From: Formosa sp. Hel1_31_208
GTDB lineage: Bacteria; Bacteroidota; Bacteroidia; Flavobacteriales; Flavobacteriaceae
Assembly: GCF_900104785.1 (NCBI RefSeq)
Contig: NZ_LT629733.1
Location: forward strand, 776,501-840,500
Length of the DNA stretch: 64,000 bases
Direction: 5' to 3'
Shown here: piece by piece, positions 34,448 through 44,054 of the stretch
Layout of the letters: every line of letters begins with the position of its first letter
Position numbering within the stretch: the stretch's first letter is position 1
The notes under the pieces: model-generated
The model's input: the letters and a program-made list of their open reading frames with translations, nothing else
Database searches by the model: none
Told to the model about the DNA's origin: nothing
Made by a program: the position numbers and the translations under genes

Positions 34448-37234
34448 TTATAGGTTATTGATTGTCCAAGACACATAGTACATAGACCCTATGAATCCTG
34501 TTCCAAAAGCTGTAAAATATTCTTTACCAGTTAAGTTGGTCGCACCAGCTTTGAATGACGACTTTAAACTTGGAACTCTCAGGTTAATTTGTGCATCAAG
34601 AACATGAAATTCTGGAACCACACCGTTTCCAAATGTAGCTTCCCAGAAATAATCATCACTAAATCGATAGGCAACATTAAAACCGAAGTTTTTAAATAAA
34701 TCAGTATTACCAAATGACGCCTTAAATTTATGTTCTGGAGTGTTGAAGTTGGTCATGAAATCAGGATTTGCCTCTTGATCAAAATCTTGCTTAGTAAATG
34801 TATAACTACCTCCTAAATCAAAATCTTTGAATACCTTAGTTGATAGTCCAATAGAAGCACCGTAAGAATTTACATCTGCAGAAGAGTTTGTATAACCGCT
34901 ATATGCCTGGAAGTCACCATTTGATATGGCTGCAACTGATAAGGATCCGTCACCTACGGTTCCATAATAAGGAGCAATTACCACTTCTTGAGAAATAAAA
35001 TCTTTGTAATTATTATAATAGGCACTAAAATCTACAATTACCCTACTAAATTTACCACGATATCCAACTTCCACCGATGTTACTTGCTCGGGTTTAATTA
35101 ATTCAGGATTTGCTATTTCTAAAACTGCAGGGTTTCCTGTTGCACTTAATGCATTAACAGAATTTAGAGTATAAGAGTTGTTATATGCTGCGGCACCTGT
35201 TTGGGTAATGACACCCGGTTGCCCCAGTGCTTGTCCACCACCACTAACTTCAAAGGTTCTGGTCCATCTGTCTAAGTTGTCTGGCGCAGAACCAACTAAA
35301 ATAGCTCTACCTGCATCTAGACCAATAAATAAATCTTGTGTTGTAGGATTTCTAAACCCAGTTTGTACTGAGGCTCTAATATTATGATTATCATTGACTG
35401 TAAGTCCGGCAGATAGTCTTGGCGAGAAGAACCCATCAAAAAATTCTGATTTGTCATAACGGAGCGACCCTGTTAATTTTAAATCCATCATTTCATTAAG
35501 CTCTAATTCTTTTTGAATTTGAGTATAAATACCAAATTCTGAGTAGTTAATAGGACCATCATTATCCGTATAAATAGTTCCACCTGAATTTAAGCTGTAT
35601 TGTCTAAAAGAACCACCAACTTGGATATCTGCAAAATCTACAAGATGGCTAAAGTTATAATTAGCATCGGCATGATAATATTTTGAAGCATCTTGAAATT
35701 TGGAACCTGATGATAAATCAGGATTTTCAATACTTCTATTGAAGGCTTCTTTAAATTCAGCAGTTCCTGGTTCAAAACGACCAGTTTCTGCTATTGCTCG
35801 TCCAGTGGCATGAGCTTCTTCGTTCGTAGCACCATTAAGTGTTGCTGTAACATACCCACCAACATACTCACCAAACCACGTATTGTCGTCTTTCCATGCT
35901 CTGTTAATGTTAATACCAGTAAATACCATGTCATAGGAATCTCCTGCTTTATCAGCAACTACATAACCTCTTAAGAAGAAATTATCATTTCTAACTTCTA
36001 GCTTATGTTGCTGTTGGAAGAAACCATTAATGTTATATCTGTTTGTGCCTTGATATATTGTTGATCCAGTACCTACCTTACCAACATAAGATAATTCTAA
36101 ATTATTCCCTTCAATTGGTCGGTAGTATAGGCCCCAATCGGCTTTAATGCTTTCAGCATTATAATTCGTTAAATCACGTTCGTTGTAACCTGTTCTACTT
36201 ACGTTAACAGAAGGGACTAAGGCATTTGCTCCACCGGGTAAAATCCCTAAACCCTCTAGGGTAACAGCTACGCTATTTATATCTGTAGACACTTCATCAC
36301 CATAAACATTGATACCGTTATAATTTAGGTTAGTAGTTCTTGAACCACCAATTATATCACTATCAACTTCACTAGTTGCTGCCCAATCAGTTCCTTTTAA
36401 ATATCCAAAATTCACTTTAGCGGCAAATTTATCACTAAACTTATGTGCTAAACGTATTCCTAAATCGGTATATTCATTATCACCAGCCGCCTCTTGAGAG
36501 GTAATTCCTCTTTTAATGTAGCCACTGATTCCCTGATGATCAAAAGGGTTTTTACTTCTCATAAATAAAATACCATTAAAGGCATTTGCTCCATAAAGTG
36601 CTGAAGAAGCACCAGGAAGAAGCTCAACACTTAATACATCTGTTTCAGTCATACCAACAAGATTTCCAATTGGAAAGTTTAAGGCAGGAGTAGAGTTATC
36701 CATACCATCCACGAGTTGCATAAATCGGGTATTGGCGAATGTGGCAAATCCTCTCGTGTTAATGGATTTAAACGTTAAACTATTGGTGTTAACATCCACA
36801 CCTTTTAGGTTTTCTAGACCACCATAAAAATCGGCTGAAGCCGTATTCTTTATTTCTTTAAGTCCGAATCGTTCTATCGTTACAGGAGATTCAAAAATAC
36901 GCTCTGGTGTTCTCGAAGCCGAAATAACAACTTCATCTAAGGAAGTACCTTCCACCATTGTAATATCTATAGTTTGAGGGTTAGTGGTTACTTCTTTTGT
37001 GACAGTGTTAAAGCCAACACTACTTACCTGAATGGTAAAAGGGGGTTCTTGATTGACTAGTAACGTGAAGTTTCCGTCGAAATCTGTAATTGTTCCTGAG
37101 GTCGTTCCTACAACAATAATATTAGCTCCAGGAAGGGGGATACCATTATTGTCTGTAACTTTTCCTTTCACTGTAGTTTGTGCAAAAGTAAATGCAAAAC
37201 TAAACAGCATCATAATCTTGAAAATTGTCTTCAT
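34448..37234 (-). CDS. TonB-dependent receptor with N-terminal carboxypeptidase-regulatory-like domain
   Basis: A 928-residue outer-membrane receptor. A signal peptide (to about residue 18, FTFAQ) is followed by a regulatory-like domain (TVKGKVTDNNGIPLPGANI...TDFDGNFTL, about 20-95), a plug (DEVVISASRTPERIFESPVT..., about 105-230) and a barrel. The VKGKVTDNNG type of opening is typical of Bacteroidota receptors, but no SusD gene is next to it. Instead the next gene is an SGNH lipoprotein, so the pair may process and import an ester-containing compound. The substrate is not shown by the sequence. Confidence 0.9.
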   Translation of the reverse strand: MKTIFKIMMLFSFAFTFAQTTVKGKVTDNNGIPLPGANIIVVGTTSGTITDFDGNFTLLVNQEPPFTIQVSSVGFNTVTKEVTTNPQTIDITMVEGTSLDEVVISASRTPERIFESPVTIERFGLKEIKNTASADFYGGLENLKGVDVNTNSLTFKSINTRGFATFANTRFMQLVDGMDNSTPALNFPIGNLVGMTETDVLSVELLPGASSALYGANAFNGILFMRSKNPFDHQGISGYIKRGITSQEAAGDNEYTDLGIRLAHKFSDKFAAKVNFGYLKGTDWAATSEVDSDIIGGSRTTNLNYNGINVYGDEVSTDINSVAVTLEGLGILPGGANALVPSVNVSRTGYNERDLTNYNAESIKADWGLYYRPIEGNNLELSYVGKVGTGSTIYQGTNRYNINGFFQQQHKLEVRNDNFFLRGYVVADKAGDSYDMVFTGININRAWKDDNTWFGEYVGGYVTATLNGATNEEAHATGRAIAETGRFEPGTAEFKEAFNRSIENPDLSSGSKFQDASKYYHADANYNFSHLVDFADIQVGGSFRQYSLNSGGTIYTDNDGPINYSEFGIYTQIQKELELNEMMDLKLTGSLRYDKSEFFDGFFSPRLSAGLTVNDNHNIRASVQTGFRNPTTQDLFIGLDAGRAILVGSAPDNLDRWTRTFEVSGGGQALGQPGVITQTGAAAYNNSYTLNSVNALSATGNPAVLEIANPELIKPEQVTSVEVGYRGKFSRVIVDFSAYYNNYKDFISQEVVIAPYYGTVGDGSLSVAAISNGDFQAYSGYTNSSADVNSYGASIGLSTKVFKDFDLGGSYTFTKQDFDQEANPDFMTNFNTPEHKFKASFGNTDLFKNFGFNVAYRFSDDYFWEATFGNGVVPEFHVLDAQINLRVPSLKSSFKAGATNLTGKEYFTAFGTGFIGSMYYVSWTINNL

Positions 37235-37428
37235 TTTAGGGATTTAGTTATATTATGTGAAGCAATATAAATAATTTAATTATACTGAATTAAAAAAAAC
37301 CTAAAAATTATGCGTGCATAATAGACAATTAACAGAAAAGCAGCCAATTAAATTAAGATTGCGAAAAAAATAAAGCCGAAAACAAGAATTTAATATTTTC
37401 GCATTTTCAAATATATGTTGTACAACAA

Positions 37429-39276
37429 TTATTCTACGGTAACAGCTTTTGCTAAATTACGTGGTTGATCTACATTTTTACCTAACATCAGTGCGATGTG
37501 ATAGGAAAGTAATTGTAAAGGTATAGTTGTTAAAAGTGGCGTGAGCGATTCTATAGTCTCTGGAACTTCGATAACGTGGTCTGCAAGTTCTTTAACTTGT
37601 TTATCACCTTCGGTAACAATTCCAATGATTTTTCCTTTACGGGATTTTATTTCCTGAATATTACTTACAACTTTTGCATAGTGTCCTTTTTTGGTAGCAA
37701 TAACAACAATTGGCATGTTTTCATCTATCAAAGCAATAGGTCCATGTTTCATTTCCGCAGCTGGATAGCCTTCAGCATGGATGTAAGAAATCTCTTTTAA
37801 TTTTAAAGCTCCTTCAAGGGCTACAGGGAAATTATAACCTCGTCCTAAGTATAAAAAGTTATGCACATCTTTATAAATAGCAGCTATGGTTTTTACATAG
37901 GCGTCAGATTCTAAAGCTTTTTTAACTTTATCAGGAATTAATTCTAATTCTATTAAGTGGCGTCTGAAGTCTGAACTAGAAATCGTGCCCCTAGCTCTAG
38001 ATAAACGCAAGGCTATAAGTGTTAACACCGTAATTTGTGTTGTAAATGCTTTAGTGGAAGCAACACCAATTTCAGGGCCGGCGTGCGTATAGGCTCCAGC
38101 ATGTGCTTCTCTAGCGATTGAAGACCCAACCACATTACACACACCAAAAACGAAAGCCCCTTTAGATTTAGCTAACTTAATAGCAGCGAGGGTGTCGGCA
38201 GTTTCTCCGGATTGAGAAATTGCTATAACGACATCATTTTCGTAAATGATTGGATTTCTATATCTAAACTCGGAAGCATATTCTACTTCAACAGGAATTC
38301 GGGCTAAATCTTCAAAAATATATTCTGCGACTAAGCCAGCATGCCAAGAAGTTCCACAAGCTACAATGATAATTCTATTAGCATTGAGGAATTTTTTCAT
38401 ATTGTCTTCAACACCAGCCATTTTAATAATGGCTTCATTGGTAAGCAGTCTGCCTCGAAATGTATCCAGAATTGCACTTGGTTGTTCATAAATTTCTTTG
38501 AGCATAAAGTGGTCATACCCGCCTTTTTCAATTTGCTCTAAATTTAATTGTAATTCTTGTACATAAGGATCGACAAGAGAATCATCTTTGATTTTTCTAA
38601 TTTTCACCCCTTTGTCACGACGAATAATTGCCATTTCTTCATCTTCCAGATAAATAGCGTTTTTGGTGTATTCAATAAAAGGAGAAGCATCACTTGCAAT
38701 AAAGAATTCGTCATCTCCGATTCCTATGGCTAGCGGACTACCAAGTCTTGCTACTACAATTTCATTTGGTTTATTTCTATCAAATACTGCAATTGCGTAT
38801 GCTCCAATGACTTGGTTTAATGCAATTTGAACTGCTTTACCAAGTTTTAAATTTTCGTTTTTTTTGACGTCTTCGATTAAATTGACCAAGACTTCAGTAT
38901 CCGTATCTGACTTAAATGTATAACCTCTTTTTATCAGCTCTTTTTTAAGCGACTCATAATTTTCAATGATTCCATTATGAATAATGACTAAATCTCCAGA
39001 ATTTGAATAGTGCGGGTGTGAATTGATATCATTTGGCACACCATGAGTTGCCCAACGTGTATGACCTATGCCGAGAGTGCCATTTGTAGTGATTTCTGAT
39101 TCTAGCTTTGATTCGAGATCAGCAACTTTACCTTTTGTTTTAGAAAGCTTAATGTCTGTGCCGTCGTAAAGGGCGATTCCTGCACTGTCATAGCCTCTAT
39201 ATTCCAGTCGTTTTAAACCTTTAAGAATGATAGGGTAAGCTTCTCGATGTCCTATATAACCAACAATTCCGCACAT
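37429..39276 (-). CDS. glmS: Glutamine-fructose-6-phosphate transaminase (isomerizing)
   Basis: A 615-residue cytosolic enzyme that makes glucosamine-6-phosphate from fructose-6-phosphate and glutamine, the first step to UDP-GlcNAc for cell wall and LPS. Cys2 in MCGIVGYIGHREAY is the N-terminal nucleophile of the glutaminase domain (about 1-230). Two SIS domains follow, with the first at about 290-420 (ACGTSWHAGLVAEY, ISQSGETADT) and the second at about 460-600. The end is NLAKAVTVE, as in typical GlmS. No glmS ribozyme is visible before it. It follows the DUF4270 gene by six bases and belongs to that operon. Confidence 0.97.
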   Translation of the reverse strand: MCGIVGYIGHREAYPIILKGLKRLEYRGYDSAGIALYDGTDIKLSKTKGKVADLESKLESEITTNGTLGIGHTRWATHGVPNDINSHPHYSNSGDLVIIHNGIIENYESLKKELIKRGYTFKSDTDTEVLVNLIEDVKKNENLKLGKAVQIALNQVIGAYAIAVFDRNKPNEIVVARLGSPLAIGIGDDEFFIASDASPFIEYTKNAIYLEDEEMAIIRRDKGVKIRKIKDDSLVDPYVQELQLNLEQIEKGGYDHFMLKEIYEQPSAILDTFRGRLLTNEAIIKMAGVEDNMKKFLNANRIIIVACGTSWHAGLVAEYIFEDLARIPVEVEYASEFRYRNPIIYENDVVIAISQSGETADTLAAIKLAKSKGAFVFGVCNVVGSSIAREAHAGAYTHAGPEIGVASTKAFTTQITVLTLIALRLSRARGTISSSDFRRHLIELELIPDKVKKALESDAYVKTIAAIYKDVHNFLYLGRGYNFPVALEGALKLKEISYIHAEGYPAAEMKHGPIALIDENMPIVVIATKKGHYAKVVSNIQEIKSRKGKIIGIVTEGDKQVKELADHVIEVPETIESLTPLLTTIPLQLLSYHIALMLGKNVDQPRNLAKAVTVE

Positions 39277-39282
39277 AATGAT

Positions 39283-40917
39283 TTAGTTATCTGGTTCGGT
39301 AAAAAATATTTCCAAATATAACTTTTTTTCTTCGTTGGAAGTGTTGTTACCGTATAAGACAGTTCCTCTAGGGGTGATTATCGAGCTTAGAGGCACGGTT
39401 TCTTCCGTATCAGCTCCATTTAACAAATCGAATTGATTAGCATTTCCTTCAATATTAATATTTCCAGAAACGGCTAAACCTAGTTTTACATTCGTAGAAT
39501 CTCTGAGTAGAATGTTATTGATATGCTCGGTAATTCGTAATTTGTATTTTATGCCATTACCGGTTGGTTCATTGTTTTCTCGTTGTAACCTACCAAGATG
39601 TATAAGTCGAGATATTCGAGGATCTGAACTACTTGAGGTATCAAAGAAATAATCGGCTAATGGAATATTATTGTTCATATCATAGAGGAAGATACGATTA
39701 GGTTCTTCACCATCAATTTCATCTTGATTGACGTAGAATATAAGGTTGGCTTCATTTACCAACTTCTTACCTTTGATGAAATTTCCATTTTCATCGGTTT
39801 CAACGAACTCTTTTTTAAAGGTTTCAAAAGGATTATCTGTGGTATTGTCATCATCAAAATTATCTCCATTAAATAATTTAATCTCGGCAACAGACCCTTG
39901 TCCACCTTTAAGATAAAGACTTTCATCTCCTGTAATTTCATTTCCGTCAGAAATGCTAAAGTCATTGGAAATAAAGTTAGCTCTATTCCCTGTGAAGTTA
40001 AGTGTTACAGTAGTTTGTAGGCGTTCGGCACCTTCAGTAAATGGATCTCTAGTGTAAAAAATTGTAATACTAGCAGCTGTTGATGCCATGTTTAAAAGCA
40101 GCATCCTTCCTTCTGGAGAAGTATTAGATTCGGCCTTAAAGTATAACCCTCTAAAATAATTATTAAAGTTATTGACATTACTTAATTCTGTAGAACCAGA
40201 CATGTCAATTATCTTTTCTTGCCAGTATTGGATATCGTCGGCCGTGTTGAATGCTACTCTTAAAGCAGGAGGTATTCGAGATACTTCTTCGTCATCTTCA
40301 GTCAATACAATTTGTGATGGATCGGGTGCGAAGTTAAGCTGTTCGAACAGCAATGTACCTTCAAGTTGCGATTGGCTAACGATATCTGATCCCGTAGAAC
40401 CATTTGCATAATAGCGCTGAGGTTCATCAATCTCGGTAGCATTAGGATCAAAGTCTCTTAAAAAATAATTACTTTCATAAATGGATAGATTAAATGATTC
40501 ATCTCCAAAAATGGAATCTAGTTCATAAAGAGTTTCGCCTTCTTCTGTAACGCCTATAGCTCTACTAAAATAAGGGATATTTAAAACTACAGAATCAATT
40601 TCAGCATCACCTCCAAAATCAGGATTTAAGAGCGTAGGTCTAAGTTGCGTTACAAAACCTGCCGTGCTTCTGCCAAAATTAGGTTCAACGTATGAACCGA
40701 GGTAATTTATGGGTAGATTATTCGTTTGTACGGGATCTAAAGCTTTAGTATATGCTAAGACATCAAAGTCTCTAGAAGTTGTATTAAAGTGAGTGGCATT
40801 ATCATTGTTGATAATGTCAGAATCAATATTCGCAAAATCTTTATCACAAGCGATAAAAGAGCTCACGATAAATGTAAGTACTGCCAAATTTCTAAAGGCA
40901 ATTTGTCTTTTTTTCAT
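39283..40917 (-). CDS. DUF4270 lipoprotein
   Basis: A 544-residue lipoprotein: signal peptide with Cys24 (SSFIACDKDF), then a beta-rich exported part. This is the DUF4270 family of Bacteroidota, which I recognise from the layout LDPVQTNNLPINYLGSYVEP and the repeated SVVLNIPYFSRAIG-type strands. The function is not known. It sits between the glycogen-synthase-like gene (11 bases away) and glmS (six bases away), a gene order found in other flavobacteria, so it is probably co-transcribed with both. It may be anchored in the outer membrane. Confidence 0.85.
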   Translation of the reverse strand: MKKRQIAFRNLAVLTFIVSSFIACDKDFANIDSDIINNDNATHFNTTSRDFDVLAYTKALDPVQTNNLPINYLGSYVEPNFGRSTAGFVTQLRPTLLNPDFGGDAEIDSVVLNIPYFSRAIGVTEEGETLYELDSIFGDESFNLSIYESNYFLRDFDPNATEIDEPQRYYANGSTGSDIVSQSQLEGTLLFEQLNFAPDPSQIVLTEDDEEVSRIPPALRVAFNTADDIQYWQEKIIDMSGSTELSNVNNFNNYFRGLYFKAESNTSPEGRMLLLNMASTAASITIFYTRDPFTEGAERLQTTVTLNFTGNRANFISNDFSISDGNEITGDESLYLKGGQGSVAEIKLFNGDNFDDDNTTDNPFETFKKEFVETDENGNFIKGKKLVNEANLIFYVNQDEIDGEEPNRIFLYDMNNNIPLADYFFDTSSSSDPRISRLIHLGRLQRENNEPTGNGIKYKLRITEHINNILLRDSTNVKLGLAVSGNINIEGNANQFDLLNGADTEETVPLSSIITPRGTVLYGNNTSNEEKKLYLEIFFTEPDN

Positions 40918-40928
40918 ATATATATCTA

Positions 40929-41738
40929 CTATTCTAGTACTTTGGTATTGTAAAATTCAGTGTAATGGTCGGCAAAATCTTCTATTGGGAAATAGCCTAA
41001 AACTGGCTTATCTAAAGCATTTAAATAGTCGTCAAGTTCTTTAGATAAATCATTTGATCCTTTGATCAGCGCATCCGAATGATCTATAGCAATCTTCATA
41101 AGATTGTTATAGGTAGGGTTTTCAAGAGATTTAATCTTGCTTTCATCTACATTATCAAATTTTACTTTGTTCATCATGTTTTTATCTAACGTTCCTTCAA
41201 AGTTTTGATTGTATACTGAAGTCACAATTTTACTTTCGGTAAATAACGGTTCGTTTTTATAAAACTCTTTCAAGTATAGTGGAAGTAAGGATGCAAGCCA
41301 TCCATTCACATGAATAATATCAGGAGACCAATTTAGTTTTTTAACAGTTTCTATAACCCCTTTTGCGAAGAAAATGGCGCGTTCGTCATTGTCAGGAAAT
41401 AAATTTCCTTCCTCATCTGTTAAGGTTGCTTTTCTTTTGAAGTATTCTTCATTGTCAATAAAATACACTTGTATTCTTTCTTTTGGAATAGAGGCTACTT
41501 TTATAATAAGAGGCATATCCAAGTCATTTATCACTAAATTAATCCCAGATAACCTAATGACTTCGTGGAGTTGGTGTCGTCTTTCATTGATGTTCCCATA
41601 ACGTGGCATAAATATTCGTATTTGTCCACCTTGTTTGTTTACCATTTTTGGAGCTTCAAATGACATTGAAGAAATCTCTGTTTCTGGTAAATATGGTACA
41701 ACCTCAGAAGACACATACAATATTCTCTTATCTTTCAT
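40929..41738 (-). CDS. Glycogen-synthase-like (GT5 N-terminal half) protein
   Basis: About 269 residues, matching only the first half of GT5 glycogen/starch synthases: ILYVSSEVVPYLP at the start, IRIFMPRYGNI and IIHVNGWLASLLPLYLKEF in the middle. The ADP-glucose-binding K-x-G-G motif of true synthases is replaced by P-E-T-E-I after residue 18. The C-terminal GT-B half is missing. So the protein is unlikely to be an active glycosyltransferase by itself. The start at 41738 is preferred because a -7 box at 41776-41783 would place an upstream ATG (41774) outside the transcript. The gene leads the DUF4270-glmS operon. Confidence 0.72.
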   Translation of the reverse strand: MKDKRILYVSSEVVPYLPETEISSMSFEAPKMVNKQGGQIRIFMPRYGNINERRHQLHEVIRLSGINLVINDLDMPLIIKVASIPKERIQVYFIDNEEYFKRKATLTDEEGNLFPDNDERAIFFAKGVIETVKKLNWSPDIIHVNGWLASLLPLYLKEFYKNEPLFTESKIVTSVYNQNFEGTLDKNMMNKVKFDNVDESKIKSLENPTYNNLMKIAIDHSDALIKGSNDLSKELDDYLNALDKPVLGYFPIEDFADHYTEFYNTKVLE

Positions 41739-41775
41739 AAATCTATCGTTTTTGTAATTAAAAAATAAAAACATG

Positions 41776-41783
41776 CAAAATTA
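41776..41783 (-). promoter_or_regulatory. -7 box of the glycogen-synthase-like operon
   Basis: On the minus strand TAATTTTG matches TAnnTTTG (complement of 41776-41783), giving a leader of about 31 bases before the ATG at 41738. Confidence 0.5.
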
Positions 41784-41814
41784 CAAAAATTTATGCAGAT
41801 TGCCAGTAAAATAT

Positions 41815-41822
41815 TAAGTTTG
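41815..41822 (+). promoter_or_regulatory. -7 box of panC
   Basis: TAAGTTTG matches TAnnTTTG and lies 24 bases before the ATG at 41847. It rules out the in-frame ATG at 41793. Confidence 0.5.
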
Positions 41823-41846
41823 CAGGCTGTTAAACTTTTGTTAGGC

Positions 41847-42698
41847 ATGAAGATTTTTAAAAATAAATCAGACTTAAGTGCATACGTGGATGTATTAAAG
41901 TCTAAAAACAAATCCTTGGGTTTTGTGCCTACTATGGGTGCACTGCATGATGGGCATGCATCGTTAATAAAACAAGGGTTAAAAACTAATGATTTTGTTG
42001 CCGTTAGTGTTTTTGTAAATCCGACACAGTTTGACAATAAAGAAGATCTTTTAAAATATCCAAGAACCTTAGAAAGCGATGTTGAGTTGCTCAAAGATAT
42101 TTCCGAAGACCGTATTATAGTTTATGCGCCATCAGTTAAGGACATCTATGGTTCAGATGTGATGTCTACATCATTTAGTTATGATGGCTTAGAACACGAA
42201 ATGGAAGGTAGATTTAGAGATGGTCATTTTGATGGTGTTGGCACCATTGTCAAACGTCTTTTTGAAATTATTAAACCTAATAAGGCTTATTTTGGGGAAA
42301 AGGATTTTCAGCAGTTAATGATTATTAAAAAACTAGTTCAAAAATACCATATTCCAGTGCAGGTGGTTGGTTGTAAAATTCATAGAGGAACTGATGGTTT
42401 AGCTATGAGTTCGCGAAATTTACGCTTAAAACCTGCATACAAAAATGCGGCACCTTTTATATACAAAATCTTGAAAGCTGCCAAAGTAATGTTTGGCACA
42501 AAAAGTGCTAATAAAGTGACAGAATGGGTTCAGAATCAATTCGAGAAACATGATTTATTAGAATTAGAATATTTCATTATTGCCGATGCTGATACCTTAA
42601 AGACTGTTAAACGAAAATCAAATAAAAAATCATATCGAGCATTTATTGCCGTATATGCAGACGATATTAGACTTATAGATAATATCGCACTAAATTAA
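41847..42698 (+). CDS. panC: Pantothenate synthetase
   Basis: A 283-residue cytosolic ligase that joins pantoate and beta-alanine with ATP. The nucleotidyltransferase signature is [15 protein letters not shown] with H34-D-G-H37, and the substrate-binding FGEKDFQQL and MSSRN motifs follow (near residues 150 and 190). The start at 41847 ([10 protein letters not shown]) fits the family length; an ATG at 41793 would add 18 residues and lies upstream of the -7 box. panD follows after 13 bases, so beta-alanine and pantoate meet in one operon. panB is not in the window. Confidence 0.95.
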   Translation: MKIFKNKSDLSAYVDVLKSKNKSLGFVPTMGALHDGHASLIKQGLKTNDFVAVSVFVNPTQFDNKEDLLKYPRTLESDVELLKDISEDRIIVYAPSVKDIYGSDVMSTSFSYDGLEHEMEGRFRDGHFDGVGTIVKRLFEIIKPNKAYFGEKDFQQLMIIKKLVQKYHIPVQVVGCKIHRGTDGLAMSSRNLRLKPAYKNAAPFIYKILKAAKVMFGTKSANKVTEWVQNQFEKHDLLELEYFIIADADTLKTVKRKSNKKSYRAFIAVYADDIRLIDNIALN

Positions 42699-42699
42699 T

Positions 42700-42707
42700 T
42701 ATCTTTG
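42700..42707 (+). promoter_or_regulatory. -7-like box directly before panD
   Basis: TATCTTTG matches TAnnTTTG and ends four bases before the ATG of panD at 42712. If active, it would give a leaderless panD mRNA within the panC-panD operon. Confidence 0.45.
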
Positions 42708-42711
42708 CCTC

Positions 42712-43062
42712 ATGCAAATTCAAGTTGTAAAATCTAAGATTCACAGAGTAAAAGTGACAGGAGCAGACCTCAATTATATTGGTAGTATTACTATCGATGA
42801 GGACCTAATGGAAGCTGCAAACATTATACAAGGCGAAAAAGTTCAAATTGTTAACAATGACAATGGTGAACGCTTAGAAACCTATTGTATTCCAGGACCC
42901 AGAAATAGTGGAGAAATCACATTAAATGGTGCAGCCGCTAGAAAAGTTGCTGTTGGTGACACACTTATTTTGATAACTTATGCGTTTATGAATATCGAAG
43001 ACGCAAAAGTGTTTAAGCCTTCATTGGTGTTTCCAGATGAGGCTACTAACCTGTTAAAATAA
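42712..43062 (+). CDS. panD: Aspartate 1-decarboxylase
   Basis: A 116-residue pyruvoyl enzyme that makes beta-alanine from aspartate. The self-cleavage site is G24-S25 in [12 protein letters not shown]; Ser25 becomes the pyruvoyl group. The family run [27 protein letters not shown] (in parts) is present. The length is normal for the proenzyme. The gene lies 13 bases after panC and 4 bases before the LPG synthase-like gene, and may also have its own promoter touching its start codon. Confidence 0.95.
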   Translation: MQIQVVKSKIHRVKVTGADLNYIGSITIDEDLMEAANIIQGEKVQIVNNDNGERLETYCIPGPRNSGEITLNGAAARKVAVGDTLILITYAFMNIEDAKVFKPSLVFPDEATNLLK

Positions 43063-43066
43063 ACTT

Positions 43067-44020
43067 TTGAATACAAAAACAACTAAACTCCTAAAAATAA
43101 TTCTTCCTTTATTGTTGGGAGTTATTTTAGTCTGGTATTCATTATCGAAAATTTCTATTGAAGAGCTCATAGGTTATTTTAAGAACGCTAATTATACTTA
43201 CATAGGTCTCGGACTTGTATTCGGGCTACTCAGTCATTTATCACGCGCTTATCGTTGGAAATATATGATAGAACCGTTGGGGTATTCACTCAGGTTACCG
43301 AATAGTATAATGGCCGTGTTTGCTACTTATTTAGTTAATTACACAATCCCAAGAGCAGGTGAAATTACAAGAGCTACAATTCTTACAAATTATGAGGGTG
43401 TGCCTTTTGAAAAGGGATTTGGTACTATTGTAGCCGAACGCATTGCAGACATGCTCGTGATGCTAGGAATCATTGGCATCACATTATGTTTAGAATTTGA
43501 ATTCATCTATCAGTTTTTTGTTGAACGTTTTGACCCTTATAAATTGATAATAGGAGGGATCTTACTTTTAGTCGTTTTGAGTTTAGGGTTTCTGTTTATC
43601 AAAAAGAGTCATTCCAAAATAGCAGTCAAATTGCGCTCTTTTGTTAATGGCTTGATAGAAGGTCTTCTCATTATTTTTAAAATGAAGCATAAATGGGCCT
43701 ACATTTTTCATACCCTCTTTATATGGTTTATGTATGTTATGATGTTTTATGTAACATCCTTGGCAGTTCCTGAAACTTCAAACCTCCCAATTGCGGCAAT
43801 TTTGATCGGATTTATTTCAGCAAGTTTTAGTATTGCAGCTACCAATGGAGGAATAGGCTCATATCCTCTGGCAGTATATGCTGCTTTTTCAATTTTCGCA
43901 ATAGCAAAAGAACCGAGTATCGCTTTTGGCTGGATCATGTGGTCATCACAAACTCTTATGATTATTGTACTGGGAGGATTATCCTTAATTTATTTACCTA
44001 TTTACAATAGAATTAAATAA
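43067..44020 (+). CDS. LPG-synthase-type (flippase-like) membrane protein
   Basis: A 317-residue integral membrane protein with about eight hydrophobic segments. It matches the UPF0104/lysylphosphatidylglycerol-synthase transmembrane family, in which this domain moves lipids across the membrane. Family marks are the LSHLSRAYRWKYMIEPLG segment after the second helix and PRAGEITRATIL near residue 95. It lacks the cytosolic acyl-transferase-like half of MprF. The start is a TTG at 43067; no upstream ATG is in frame and the next internal ATG is about 65 codons in. It begins four bases after the panD stop, so it is the third gene of the panC-panD unit. Confidence 0.82.
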   Translation: MNTKTTKLLKIILPLLLGVILVWYSLSKISIEELIGYFKNANYTYIGLGLVFGLLSHLSRAYRWKYMIEPLGYSLRLPNSIMAVFATYLVNYTIPRAGEITRATILTNYEGVPFEKGFGTIVAERIADMLVMLGIIGITLCLEFEFIYQFFVERFDPYKLIIGGILLLVVLSLGFLFIKKSHSKIAVKLRSFVNGLIEGLLIIFKMKHKWAYIFHTLFIWFMYVMMFYVTSLAVPETSNLPIAAILIGFISASFSIAATNGGIGSYPLAVYAAFSIFAIAKEPSIAFGWIMWSSQTLMIIVLGGLSLIYLPIYNRIK

Positions 44021-44054
44021 TTTTTTACCTTGCTTGCAATAAACCTAGCATGCT

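Noticed and set aside
41735..42094. A 119-codon frame on the minus strand
   Set aside because: It overlaps panC, which has full motifs; the antisense frame has no domain and would overlap the promoter region.
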